Shown here: piece by piece, positions 46,224 through 58,468 of the stretch
Layout of the letters: each line of letters opens with the position of its first letter
How positions within the stretch are numbered: position 1 is the stretch's first letter
From: Helianthus annuus
Lineage: Eukaryota; Streptophyta; Magnoliopsida; Asterales; Asteraceae
Assembly (NCBI RefSeq): GCF_002127325.2
Contig: NC_035435.2
Coordinates: forward strand, 122,383,127-122,447,126
Reading direction: 5' to 3'
DNA: 64,000 bases
Made by a program: the position numbers and the translations under genes
The notes under the pieces: generated by a model
The model's input: only the letters and a program-made list of their open reading frames with translations
The model's database searches: none
Told to the model about the DNA's origin: nothing

Positions 46224-49200
46224 TGTCACACCCCGATTTCCAAGTGTCACCGGTGGGCCCGGTGTGGGGTACAGTGACGTAGTTGGCATCGTCATAGACA
46301 ATCAACACAATATAATAATGCACAGCGGAAGCAGAATAGATACATTTCAACTTTTAAATAAATTGCAATAATAAATATCACAGTAGTTGAAACGGATCCA
46401 CAGGCGGATCAAATACAAATAAGATAAAATATTGTTCAACAGATATTTGTCGTCCGAGCTCGCGAGACTATAGTGGACGCTCTTAGGAAACAGCCAGCCT
46501 ATTTTCGTATAGTACCTGCACTTAACCTTTTGGGAAAAATACGTCAGTTTACACTGGTAAATACAAATCGACTGACTCATTTTGAAAATGATTGAAAATT
46601 GATTTAAATGCACAAGGCATAAATATTTTTGTTAACTTGGGATAATTATATAATATAAACTTGTGAACGATTTACATGCACTCGTATCTTTGGTGGCCCG
46701 GGATCTGCTGTCCGGGCTAAGAATTAAATGACACACCACATTAAAGAGTTATACACGCCGAGTGTACGCCTACACCCCGTGCTCTGGTCGTGGCCATCTC
46801 GTAAGATAATGCCAAGGATATCCGGGACACGGTCAATAACCCCCCAAAGCCTAAAGTAAGACAAGACTGTTTAAACGAAGTCGCACAAGCTATTCAAGAC
46901 TGTACACCCATAAGGAGCAGGACTTGTGCGCCCGATCAAGCGGTATTTTAAATACCGTACCCCAAGCCCGTATAGGGAAAATAAGTCAAAATGTATTTAC
47001 CTGAGCAAGTATGTAACACAAACGGTAAGTGTGGTAGCTTTTACTGGGCCTCCTAATCTGGAACAAAGGTTTATAATTAACCTATTAGATTCCTAACGGG
47101 TCTTTTATTTAAGCCTAAGCTTTGACCGGTTAGTTTTAAGAATGATACGGTTTACGCACGATTAAGCGAAAGACCGGATAGAATGTGATTTAGACCCGAC
47201 AAGTTTGAATACTTGTATAATATGGGTATACTAAATACATTCTGGATTTTGAAATAAAAATGATAACGTTTGACCCGTTTCGGTCAATTTACGCAAACTA
47301 GTTACGTAAACCGAACCGAACGCAAAAAGGGCGATACGGGTAGACAAATGATTCAAATGCAAGTTCCCTGATATAATATGCTTTAAATATGATATAATAT
47401 CAGTAAGTTATGTTCTATATTGCCCGGAATAATTTTAAACTCAATTTATGCCTTAGAAGGGCATTTTGGTCTTTTTAAAAGATTATAAAAGAGTCAAATT
47501 AGAAATCTGAGTTTCGGGTCTGGTTCATACAGTAAATATACCTCATTTAACATATTATAACAGTAGGGTATGACCCATATATCAAATTTATCATTTAAAA
47601 TCAAACTATGCACCGTAGGGGTATTTTAGTAAATTCACAAGGGCTAAAAATGCCAAAACTGGAAATCTGAGGTCATATACTTATACTTACTGTTATTATA
47701 TGAAAATATGCTAATTACATCAGTAGGTATAAGTCTTACATGTTTAAAACAAGTATAACGCTTACTATGCGCTTAAAACGCTAAATATGCGATTTGGAGC
47801 CGTTTCCGGGTTTATATATGAAAGCTGAGATTTTTATATTTCCAGAAGGCTCAAAATAATTTATTTAACATTTCAAATCAGTAGAAAAAGGTTTCGGGTC
47901 AAAAGGATGTGTAAAACTCATTTTATGGCTTAAACGGTCAAAACCGACATAACCCGAAATAACTAGGCGATCTAGGATCCGTTCAGCCAAAAATTAATTA
48001 AAAATCATCAAAATTCCCAGAATATTATAATACATCAGTTGGTAAAAAGTTTTATACCAAAACGTGGCCAGAAATAGGTCATATGCGAAAAGGGCCGTTT
48101 ATGTAAATTAAGAACATAGTTTTACGCTAATGGCCATAACTCAAAATCTGGACCACCAACTGATCCGAAATTTTCGGTGCAAGTTTATATATTAGAAATA
48201 AAGATTTCTACTCTTTCACTTTTCCAAAAATCACGTTTTATATCAAAAAGGGCAAAATAGTCAACTTTATGCATAAATCGGAAACATGCATTCGAATCGG
48301 CTAAGCATAGACTTAATCAACAAAAATTCCAGAAAGTTTTACCAAAATAAAATGGTCAAAAATACTCTCCAATACAGATCTCAAACATGCATGTACGAAT
48401 CCGAATCGATAGTCTACGAATTAGTCGTTTTATAGGACTTTCGGCTCCGATTCGTATTTATACTATAGATTGTCGAGTTGATGATGATAAAACACATTCT
48501 TATATGTATTACAAGTTATTTATGATGATCAATCAGATTGCATGTCTAATATATTAACATTCAAGCTTATTTTTGCAAAAATCACTTCTGTTAACTTTTT
48601 AGAAATACGTTTGACTCGACAATTAGCATGCATATAGTGGGAATCAGATATTACCCTTTAGAGGGTTTGTTTCCCACATAAATACCAACATAAATCTGGT
48701 TTCAATTCGAGAAATGACTGATTGAAACTTGTTTAATCAGAAAGTCAAAGTGTATGATCAAACAGTTTGACTTTTAGCAATAATCAAAGCAAGAACGGAT
48801 TGGAGATCGAATTAGAAGCTTACCAAGGTCCTATTGATGTTAAGCTAACACTAGAAATCGGCCTTGATGTCCAGAAATGCTTCAGAGATGCTTGAGAGCT
48901 TTTGCAAGTTTGGAAGTTCTTGTTCACAACACAAGTGTTTAGTAAAATGAGCTTTGGATCAGATTTAAAGCTGAATTGTTGATGTTTGCAAGGGGTTACT
49001 GTGGCCTAGGCATGCATGCAATGTTATTGGAGCTTTTGGGAGGTGAAAACAGCTGTTACCCACTTAAATTCGGACCCAAATCGCTGCTGTTCGCGGATTC
49101 TGCACCTGGGTTTATTGGCAGCTCCAAAGTTTGCCCATTTGTTGCAGTTTTGGTCCCTGTACTTTGGTTGCGATGATTTGGCCATGAATCTTGACTCGTA

Positions 49201-49881
49201 AACCCCCGAATCTGGTTTTTAAGAACCTTAGGACATTTACCAACATGGTAATGTCCTCGGATAACTTTGCGCTCAACCGAAAAGCCACGAAATTCGACGT
49301 TGACGCTTTTAGTCCTTCAAGTACGGTTTTGGCCATAACTTTCTCATATGATAACGAAACTTCATGAAATTTTTACCACATATTCTAGTGAGTATATTTT
49401 AGCTTTACAAAGCTTCGGGTCTGCCAAAAGATCACTCAGAGGTATAAATTCAACATGTTGACACTTTTAGCCCCTATAGTTACGGTTTTGGCCATAACTT
49501 TCTCATACGTTGACGAAACTTCATGAAATTTTAACCACACATTCTAGTGAGTATATTTTAGCTTTACGAAGCTTCGGGTCTGCCAAAAGTTCACTCAGAG
49601 GTATAAATTAAACATGTTGACACTTTTGGCCCCTATAGTTTGCAATACTTCACTTTTGTGCAATTTCCGCGTCGTATGATCCATGAACCATCCGTTTAAG
49701 GTTATAAACATTATGTAGGGTTATCATAGAGCCTATTTATCCATTGTTGACACTTTGGACCCTTATGTTCCATAGTTTTCACTGTTTGTCACTTTTAGTC
49801 CCTCTAAGGTATGTTTTCACATACCGGAACCTTATGACACGTGTCAAGACATTATTGGACGAAATTTTTCGAGGTGTTACA
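46224..49881 (-). repeat. Element 3 5' LTR
   Basis: 3658 bp. On the minus strand it begins TGTAACACCTCG and ends GGGGTGTGACA. It is complete and identifies the missing bases in the 3' copy. Small open frames inside (for example 48976-49201) repeat at 38623-38848 and are not credible genes. Confidence 0.9.
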
Positions 49882-49886
49882 GTGAG

Positions 49887-51986
49887 CGTGGCATCCAAGT
49901 AGATCCCGCCAAGATAAAAGCCAATATGAACTGGGAAGCACCTAAAACACCTACAGAAATCCGTAGTTTTCTGGGTTTAGCTGGATATTATAGAAGATTC
50001 CTTGAGAACTTCTCGATGATAGCTGCACCATTAACTTCTTTAACCCATAAGTATGTGAAATTTGATTGGGGTCCAAAACAACAAGAATCCTCTGAGATTC
50101 TTAAGCAGAAATTGAGCAATGCTCCGGTGTTGACATTGCCCGAAGGAATTGAAGAGTTTGTCGTATACTGTGATGCTTCACACACCGGTATGGGATGTGT
50201 ACTTATGCAGCGAGGCAAGGTGATTGCCTATGCATCACGACAACTGAAAGTGCATGAAAAGAATTACACCACCCATGATTTAGAATTGGGTGCCATTGTA
50301 TTCGCACTTAAGTTATGGAGACATTATTTATATGGAACTAAATGTGTGATCTATTCGGATCACAAAAGTCTCCAACACTTGTTCAATAAAAAAGAGCTCA
50401 ATATGAGACAACGCCACTGGATGGAAACTCTAAATGATTATGATTGCGAAATTCGCTACCATCCTAGTAAAGTGAATATAGTCGCTGATGCTCTGAGCCG
50501 AAAGGAAAGAGTCAAACCTATCAGGGTTAATGCCAAGAGCAATGAACTGAAGAATAGCCTGAATGAAAGGCTATTAGCTGCACAGAAAGAAGCTATTTTG
50601 GAAGCTAACTTTCCAAATGAAAAGTTAGGTGTAACTGCTGAACAGTTAGCACCTGGCAAGGACGGAATCCTCAGATTGAATGGAAGAATTTGGGTTCCTA
50701 TTCATGGAGGGCTTCGAGATATAATCCTCCAGGAAGCTCACAATTCCAAATACTCGGTTCACCCTGGAGGTGACAAGATGTACCAAGATTTGAAAGCTAA
50801 TTATTGGTGGATAGGTTTGAAGAAATCTATTTCCACACATATAGCTAAGTGCCTGACTTGTGCTCAGATTAAAGCGGAACATCAAAAGCCATCAGGTCTG
50901 CTACAACAGCCAGAACTCCCCACATGGAAGTGGGAGATGGTAACCATGGATTTTATAACCAAGTTACGTAAAACAAGGCATGGAAATGATACTATATGGG
51001 TCATAGTTGATAGACTGACTAAGTCAGCACATTTCTTACCCATCAAGGAAACTCATAGCTCCGTCAAATTAGCTCAATTGTAAGTGGATAAGATTGTATC
51101 TCTCCATGGAGTGCCGGTATCTATTATATCCGATAGAGATACTAGATACACCTCTCATTTTTGGAAAAGCTTCCAACAATATTTAGGCACTCGTTTGAAT
51201 TTTAGTACTGCTTACCATCCGCAGACAGATGGACAGAGCGAGCATACAATTCAAACTTTGGAAGACATGCTACGAGCGTGTGTTATTGATTTGGGAGGTA
51301 GTTGGGATGACCATCTACCTTTGATCGAGTTCTCCTATAACAATAACTACCATACTAGCATTCAGGTTGCGCCTTTTGAGGCGTTGTATGGAAGGAAATA
51401 TAGATCGCCTGTTTACTGGGCGGAAGTAGGAGAAGCTCAGTTATCAGGACCTGATATAGTCCTTGAAACGACAGACAAGATTGTCTAGATTCGTGATCGC
51501 CTGAAAGCTGCCAGGGATAGGCAGAAAAGTCATGCTGATAAGAGGCGAAAACCTCTAAAGTTTGAAGTAGGCGACAAAGTCTTACTAAAAGTATTACCCT
51601 GGAAGGGTGTGATGCGTTTTGGTAAGAAGGGCGAGCTAAGCCCTAGATATATCGGACCATTCAAGATTATCGAATGTGTCAGTAGTGTAGCTTATAAGCT
51701 AAACTTGCCTGAAGAGCTGAGTGGAATTCACAATGTGTTCCATATCTTTAATCTCAAGAAATGTCTAGCTGATGAATCGCTAGCTATGTCTCATAAAGAC
51801 GTAGAGATTGATGAAAGCCTGAGGTTTGTTGAAAGACCTATATCGATCGAGGATCGTTAGGTTAAAAAGCTCCGAAGGAAGCACATGCCTATAGTAAAGG
51901 TCAAATGGGATGCTCGTAGAGGTCCCGAATATATGTGGGAAGTCGAGTCCACTATGCGACAGAAGTACCCTCACTTATTCCAGTAA
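49887..51986 (+). pseudogene. Gag-Pol of element 2, 3' part (broken)
   Basis: Resumes in frame after the second GTGAG: end of reverse transcriptase ([15 protein letters not shown]), RNase H ([21 protein letters not shown]), integrase zinc region, [14 protein letters not shown] and the following Glu region, GPF region, and a chromodomain-like tail ([18 protein letters not shown]) to the stop at 51984-51986. Internal stops: TAA at about 51081 (Tyr in element 1) and TAG at about 51486 and 51858 (Gln positions). Confidence 0.9.
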
Positions 51987-52009
51987 ATCTCGGGGTCGAG
52001 ATTTCTTTT

Positions 52010-52022
52010 AAGGGGGTGAGGA
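52010..52022 (+). promoter_or_regulatory. Polypurine tract, element 2
   Basis: AAGGGGGTGAGGA immediately before the 3' LTR. Confidence 0.85.
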
Positions 52023-52846
52023 TGTAACACCACGTAAAAACGTGTCTAATTATGTAAAGACACGTGTCCTAAACTCTAGTTATATGAAAGTTTGAGTTTG
52101 AAGGACTAAAGTTAACAAATGATGAAATTATGTATGCGAAGGGACTAAAAGTGTCAAGATGCCAAACTTGTGCCTCTGAATGACCATACGTGATGAATAT
52201 ATTCTTAAACGAGTGATTGATTGGATATAAGAAGCCGTTTATGAAAACAATCGGAAGATTATGAACTACAAGGGTTAAACGTGTCAACATGTTAATCTTA
52301 CCTCTGAGTGACCTTTTAATGAACCCGAGGCTTCGAAATATTCAAATATACTCTCAAGAATAAGTGATATAAATTTCATGAGGTTTCGAGATTGTTATAC
52401 GTTGTTTATGCAAATTCCCAAGAATTAGGGTTTAAAGTGTCAACGAGGCGAAACTTATGTTTTTGGTGATCAATTAATGAAACCGGGCCTAACGGAGTTT
52501 GGTTATACTCCCTTGAACCTCTAGAAACTAACTACAAGGGCCTTATATGCCAAAAATGAAAGAAATAAAGCATTAAAAGGTCCAGGGACTGAATCTGCCA
52601 ACAATTAAAACTTTTAAAACTGGTGCCACACCTCTACACGGGCTGCGTAGCCCTTGATGATTCCTTACGCGGGCCGCATAGCAGCTGCCAGTTTTTTGGA
52701 CGCTGTTGCAGCCTGTTACACCGACTTTTGAGCCATTTTTTCGATTCCAGGAGCTATTTGATGGTATTAGGAAACCACTAGGACACCTGGGGTGATCCTA
52801 GGCCCTTCCAAAACAGCTTCAAACATCTGAGAGCATGGGAAATTTG

Positions 52847-52854
52847 TATATAAG
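52847..52854 (+). promoter_or_regulatory. TATA box in element 2 3' LTR
   Basis: TATATAAG, counterpart of 28322-28329. Confidence 0.55.
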
Positions 52855-53116
52855 AGAGCCTAAGTTCTTGTTCATATGCACACTTGTTTGCAACAACCTT
52901 CAAAACACATCTCTGGAGCTAGCAAGCATTAGGAGAAGACTTAGAAGTGTAGAAAAGATAGCAAGGACCTTGGCCTTGGGTAAGAGTTTTAATCCGTGCT
53001 TAGTCCTTTTAATTAGCTTAAAAACTGAAAAGTCAAACATATCGTAATTAAGCTTTGACTTTCGGTTTAATCATAAATGGTCCAGCCACTGACCGAAACG
53101 AAAGTGGTTATGGAAC

Positions 53117-53573
53117 CAGAGGCGAAGGTTAGTTGTTACCCGGGGGTGCACCCGCCCACCCCAATATTTCGGTTAGAAGTGTATATTTTCTGATTTTTTG
53201 TCTGGAAATTTTAAAAATTATATAGGATTGCCTCCCCCTAATTATTTTTCCTAAATATTTATACAATATATAAATTAAAGTAAAGTTTGTTACCACTTTG
53301 TATATAAGTGATGGGTAGTTTTGTAAATATATTTTAACTCTTATTTGTTTAACCCTAGATTACCCACCACACAATAAACTTAATCACAAGTTTTTATGTG
53401 TAAGGACGGGTCTTTTGAATGAATGAAATTTTTTAGTTTTATTTAGAACTATTATTATTTGACCTGACCCGAATCGATAGCTGACCCGACCCGAAACATA
53501 ACGATAGGAAAAAAAATTTTGGGGTCTCATCACTTTACGCCCACTCGAAGCTTTTGGTCAAGCTCCGCCACTG
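53117..53573 (+). mobile_element. 457-bp non-autonomous DNA transposon in LTR
   Basis: Ends CAGAGGCG and CGCCACTG (inverted CAGTGGCG). Flanks are TATGGAAC at 53109-53116 and 53574-53581; counting the next C gives a 9-bp duplication TATGGAACC. The 5' LTR at 28570 is the empty site. No coding capacity. Its ends resemble those of the giant host MULE (AGTGGCGGAAC), including the same 8/9-bp ambiguity. Confidence 0.8.
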
Positions 53574-56024
53574 TATGGAACCGTATTAAGGTAGGTGAAT
53601 AACCCTTAAAAGGGCACCTCCTAATTATTTCGTTTGACTAGTTAATTGTCGGGTCAAACTAGTTAGTCAAAAAGTCAAACTGGACAGAAAGTTTAAAAAT
53701 GGTTTAAACTAATAAAACAGAGGTTCTAAATTATATTTTAACATTCTAAAGACTTGGTAATTAGTATTAGAACATGTTTAATCAGGTCTAACCCGACAAT
53801 TATCAGTCTAAGGTCAGTTTATAACCGAAAATCGCAAAAGCTTGACTTTTGCTTTGACTTTCAGTTCTGACCCGTTTAATCTTAATTCTCCCATGTTTTA
53901 AGCTTCCGTTAGGACCACATTATTCAGTAGTATAACTCTCTGGAGTTATATTGCTTGGTTCTTAGTAGTTTGAATTATATGCACTCGTTTGTTAATATGC
54001 TTATAAATGCCATAAATACCCTTTTGACATATAAATGAGATTTTCAGAAATGTGAGAGGACAAAAACCTTTGCTACTGATATATAAGCTTGTCCCGAAAA
54101 TTTGACATCAGTTCTTGGTCTCAAATAGAAGTTATGCTCAATATCGTAATTAGAAGCCTTTTATTAATTAAATTGCGATATCATGCATAATACATGTTTA
54201 AACTTGGATTTTGAAACAAAACTCATTACCTACTATTAAGATATTATTTTTAAGGAATTTTAAGATTTTTGGTCATATTATAATCTGTTTAAAACATAGA
54301 GTTCTTGTGTAATTCGGTTAATGACGATAATACCCTTTTCATGCATAAAATGAGATTAACAAATGATTTGAATGCCAAACCTTTTCCTACTGATTTCATA
54401 CATTAAATAAATTATTTTGAGCATTTAAAACTGATCAAAATCTCATATTTATATAAACATCTTGATTATCGTCAATTAGCGAGTTTTACACTAATTAGGT
54501 GCATAGTATGGTTTAAAACCATATTTAACATCTAAGACTTCTTACCTACTGAATTTTTAAACAAATTTTAATATTATTACAGTAAGTGTAAGTTATGAAC
54601 TTAGATTTCGAAAAATGTCCTTAAAAGTCTATGTGAAATGGCCAAAATGCCCTTTCGGGGCATAGTTAGGCCATAAATGGTAAACCTCACATATATGTAA
54701 TATCTTACTGATGTAATGAGATGAAATAAATATTTTTACTGATTACCAAAGACCAGAACTTCAGTTTGTTATAAAATCTCTTTTATAATTATTAAAATGA
54801 CCAAAATGCCCTTACGGGACTTAAATTGGTTTTAAATACTTCATTTATGCGTTATGCGTTCAGATCTGTTTACGTGACTAGTTTACAAAAAATAGCCGAA
54901 ACGGGCTTAACCTTATCATTAAATCCTCAAATTCCAGAATGTGTTTAGTTTACCCATATTATACAAGTATCCAAGGTTGTCGCGTCTAAATCATATTCTA
55001 TTCCGGTCTCCGCTTAATCTAGCGTTTAGAACTGAAAAATTTCTTTCTAGCTAGTCGGTCTAAGTTTTTGACTTAACTAAAGACCCGTTAGCATCCTAAT
55101 AGGTTATTAAACCTTCTATACATATTAAGTAGCATCCAGTAGAAGGTATCATCATAAAGCTTTAGGATTATACGGCTGAGTACCTTTCACATTTAAGCTC
55201 AGGTAAATACTTTTAACTTATTCGCATATACGGGCTTGGGATATGGTATTATAATAATACCACTTGGTCGGGTATGAAATCATTTAATTGGATTGTGATT
55301 AATAAATTTACATAACCCGTTTTAATCTGTCTTGTTTGATAACATAAACATTGGGGGTTAATTCGACCGTGTCCTGGATATCCTCGGCTCATTTCATTTG
55401 AAAATGGCCACGACCTATGCACGGGGTGTAGGCATACACCTGACAGAAGCAAATGCTAAAATATAAACCCACATGTTGGGGATAACTCCTTTGTGGGTTC
55501 TATAAGTGGTGAGTCAGTTAATCATGACCGGCTTCCAACCGGCCCCAATTGTATTACAAACATATAAATCTATATACAAGATTATCTTTAAATAATTGTC
55601 CCAAGTTATAAATGATTTGTGCCTTGTGCACTTAAATCAATTTTCATAAATGTTTTCAAAAGAGTCAGTTAATTGTATTTATCAGTGTATACTGACGTAT
55701 TTTCTAAAGGCTGGTTGACAGGTACCTCTCGTAAATAGGCTGGAGCTATTAGGTGTTGTATAAGAGGATCTTGCAAGTCCTTAGATACCTGAAGTCTGTT
55801 ATTTTTTTTCTTGTATTTTATTTATGAACCGCCTGTGGATCTTATTACAATTCAGTCTGTATATTCTTTCATTCGGACACTCAAACATTATGGTTTGTAA
55901 TAGTTTATTCACCAAGCCTTCTGCTGTGCTATTATATTGTGTGTATTGACAATGATGATATCAACTACGTCACGATACTCCTCGCCGGGCCCACCGGTAA
56001 TATGTGGAAATATCGGGGTGTGAC

Positions 56025-56521
56025 GGGTCTCCAACTGGCCCCGATTGTATGACAAACATATAAATCTGTATACAAGATTATATTTAAATAATTGTCCCGA
56101 GTTATAAATGATTTGTGCCTTGTGCACTTAAATCAATTTTCGTAAATGTTTTCAAAAGAGTCATTAATTGTATTTACCAGTGTATACTGACGTATTTTCT
56201 AAAGACTGATTGACAGGTACCTCTCGTAAATAGGCTGGAGCTATTAGGTGTCGTATAAGAGGATCTTGCAAGTTCTTAGATACCCGAAGTCTGTTATTTT
56301 GTTTTCTTGTATTTTATTTATGATCCGCCTGTGGATCTTATTACAATCCAGTCAGTATATTCTTTCATTAGGACACTCAGACATTATGGTTTGTAATAGT
56401 TTATTCACCAAGCCTTCCGCTGTGCTATTATATTGTGTGTATTGACAATGATGATATCAACTACGTCACGATACTCCCCGCCGGGCCCACCGTTAATATG
56501 TGGAAATATCGGGGTGTGACA
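56025..56521 (+). repeat. Tandem duplicate of the element 2 LTR tail
   Basis: After the complete LTR end GGGGTGTGAC the sequence restarts at LTR position TCCAACTGGCCCC (counterpart near 55530) and runs to a second LTR end. The join falls in a shared TGAC. Confidence 0.85.
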
Positions 56522-58023
56522 TAAACATCACCCACAGTATCGTGAGTCTTTGACATACACTTTGTAATGGCAACATCAATTTCAATCTAAATATCTTTAA
56601 AAATTGTTTTGGCATATATTTCTGATCCTTGTTTCTCCAATACAAAGTCACTCCAGGTCTTAGACTGAATATACCTTGTATCATGATCATTCCTCCTATG
56701 CTCATGACTTTGAAAATCCATAGCAGTCTCAAAATGAGTGAAAAATTCAACAAGTGTATATCTTGGATTACAAAACTGACCAAAGAAGTAATTCTCGCTT
56801 TCACATCTAGACGTAGTACGCATAAGACCACCCAAATTCTCCAAGAGGGTATCCAATCAAATCGGAGATCGTACATATCTTTTAACCATTCATGATTTTC
56901 CAATCCAAAAGTAGATATTATTGAATGCCACTCAGTTTCAAAATCTTCTGGAATAATAGTATCATTCCAAACAACACGAGTCATTCTTGTATTAAACTCA
57001 ATATTGGATGACAAAACAGGACCAACCTGTATAAAAAGTAATAAAATAATTAAACATAAAACGCAATAATTTAAACTATATAAAAAGTTGCAGTTTATAA
57101 GATCATAACATGTTTTCTTTTATTCTTCTAATAAAACGCAATATCATGAAAATGATAAAACTAATACATTATTGGTAAAACGCAATTGTATTGTTATATT
57201 AAAACGCAATTATATTGATAAAAATGTTTGGGGATCTTATTGTATAATACATAAAACGCAACAATAAACCTATATAAAAATTGCAGTTTAATAGATCATA
57301 AAACGCAGTTTAATACCTTTGTCTTCAATTTCTCCCATATATGCCACATACATAACCTATGTCTACTTATTGAAAGAACATCCTTAATATCTCTCTTCAT
57401 TGCAGTATCTTGATTAGTAACAACAACTTTAGGCTCATTTCCAAAAGAATTAACAAAGCACCTTAAAAGCCATCGTTAAGAATCTGCAGTCTCAGAACCA
57501 AGTAATGCACCACCAAATGTGACATTCCTAAAATGATTATCAATCCCAGTAAATGGTACAAAAACTAAATCATATCTACATAAAACAAACAAATAATGCA
57601 TTAGAAAAAAAAAAGAAAACAGGAATATATAACGCAATAGAATATATAACGCAATAGAAGTAAAAAACTTACTTGTTTGATTTATAAGTAGCATCAAAAC
57701 CTACGATGTCACCAAATACTATATAATTTGTTTTTGATTGCTCATCAGCCTAGAAAAGTCCTTTCAATCTTCTATCTTCACCAGTAACATAATCACATGT
57801 AAACCCAGGAGAACATTGTTTCTTCCTAATAAGACGCCTAACTACCATTTCTGCATCATACTCACCTATGTAAAGATTCAAATCCCTTCTATAGTTCTTA
57901 CAATCAACTTTACTAGCACCAACTTCACCAAAACCACCATACATTGTTTTCATAATATTGAATGCTTTAACAGGTCCAACATTGATTGCAGACAATCCAG
58001 ATATAAAACTTTCTTTAACATAA
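56522..58023 (-). pseudogene. FAR1-type MULE transposase, catalytic part
   Basis: Read from high to low coordinates. The exon down to 57673 has NVGPVKAFNIMKTMYGGFGE, YDAEMVVRRLIRKKQC and GDIVGFDATYKSNK (first catalytic Asp), with a TAG at a position that is normally Trp. Exon 57575-57317 has YDLVFVPFTGIDNHF, VTFGGALLGSETADS, a TAA, then TNQDTAMKRDI (second Asp) and HRLCMWHI. Exon 57026-56527 has EWHSIISTFGLENHEWLKDM, a frameshift, then GLMRTTSRCESENYFFGQF and a further TAG near 56587. Element 2 interrupts it at 56522. In MULEs these blocks form the DDE transposase core. Confidence 0.85.
57027..57316. repeat. Transposase intron with ATAAAACGCAAT motifs
   Basis: Six copies in 290 bp, in a GT/AG intron of the minus-strand gene. 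Two further ATATAACGCAAT copies lie near 57630 and 57645 in the next intron. Confidence 0.85.
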
Positions 58024-58468
58024 GGGAATATTTCACAGAATAGTAACCATGTTTTAAAAGTGTTCTAATAAGGTCACTGGTGTCGTTTTTGTCCCAATTA
58101 GATAACTTGACGTTCAAATCGAGCCATGTCCTTTTTTCCACGTGTCAAGAAAAAAATGAAGCATAAGATGTTAGGGTCGAATTATTTTAATATAGGAAAT
58201 TATATTTATTAAAATTAAAAACCATTTAACTACATTAAAAATTAAAAAAACAAGTTACAATCCACGTCATCACTCGACGTCAGCATCAAATAAAAGTGAA
58301 AAAAGAAACAAAAATCCACATCACCATGATTACCTATGAAATTGATGAAAAAACCCTTAATTTTAATGAAGAATGAATGTTGAGTGATCTGATTGAAACA
58401 CTTTTAAAACTTGAGTGACTTAATTGAAACACTTTTAAAACTTGGTTACTATTCTACAAAGTTACCCC
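58024..58468. mobile_element. 445-bp Mutator-type MITE in the transposase exon
   Basis: Terminal inverted repeats of about 55 bp (GGGAATATTTCACAGAATAG versus GGGGTAACTTTGTAGAATAG, both followed by TAACCA(T/A)GTTTTAAAAGTG) and a perfect 9-bp target copy TTAACATAA at 58015-58023 and 58469-58477. Joining the flanks keeps the transposase reading frame. No coding capacity. Confidence 0.88.

Larger units (their letters stand above)
35871..49881 (-). mobile_element. Element 3: Ty3 chromovirus nested in element 2
   Basis: 14.0 kb, opposite strand to its host, with perfect target copies GTGAG (35866-35870 and 49882-49886) inside the element 2 reverse transcriptase. On the minus strand the order is 5' LTR (49881-46224), PBS, ORF0, hairpin array, gag-pol, 3' LTR (39486-35871). 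LTRs differ at only about 18-20 positions by eye, so the insertion is recent. A deletion joins the pol end directly to the 3' LTR and removes the PPT. Confidence 0.92.
27488..56521 (+). mobile_element. Element 2: Ty3 chromovirus split by element 3
   Basis: A Tekay-type element in the transposase gene. The target copies are TGAAC (27483-27487) and TAAAC (56522-56526), one mismatch. Without its own insertions it is about 14.5 kb. It has LTRs, an iMet PBS, ORF0, hairpin array, gag-pol and PPT like element 1, but its coding parts carry several stops and frameshifts. LTR divergence by eye is several percent, much more than in elements 1 and 3, so it is the oldest of the three, as the nesting requires. 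Confidence 0.9.
52023..56521 (+). repeat. Element 2 3' LTR, with insertion and duplicated tail
   Basis: Matches the 5' LTR, but with a 457-bp transposon (53117-53573), a deletion of about 110 bp near 54840 relative to 29850-29950, and an extra copy of its last 497 bp (56025-56521). Apart from the insertion it is colinear. Confidence 0.88.
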
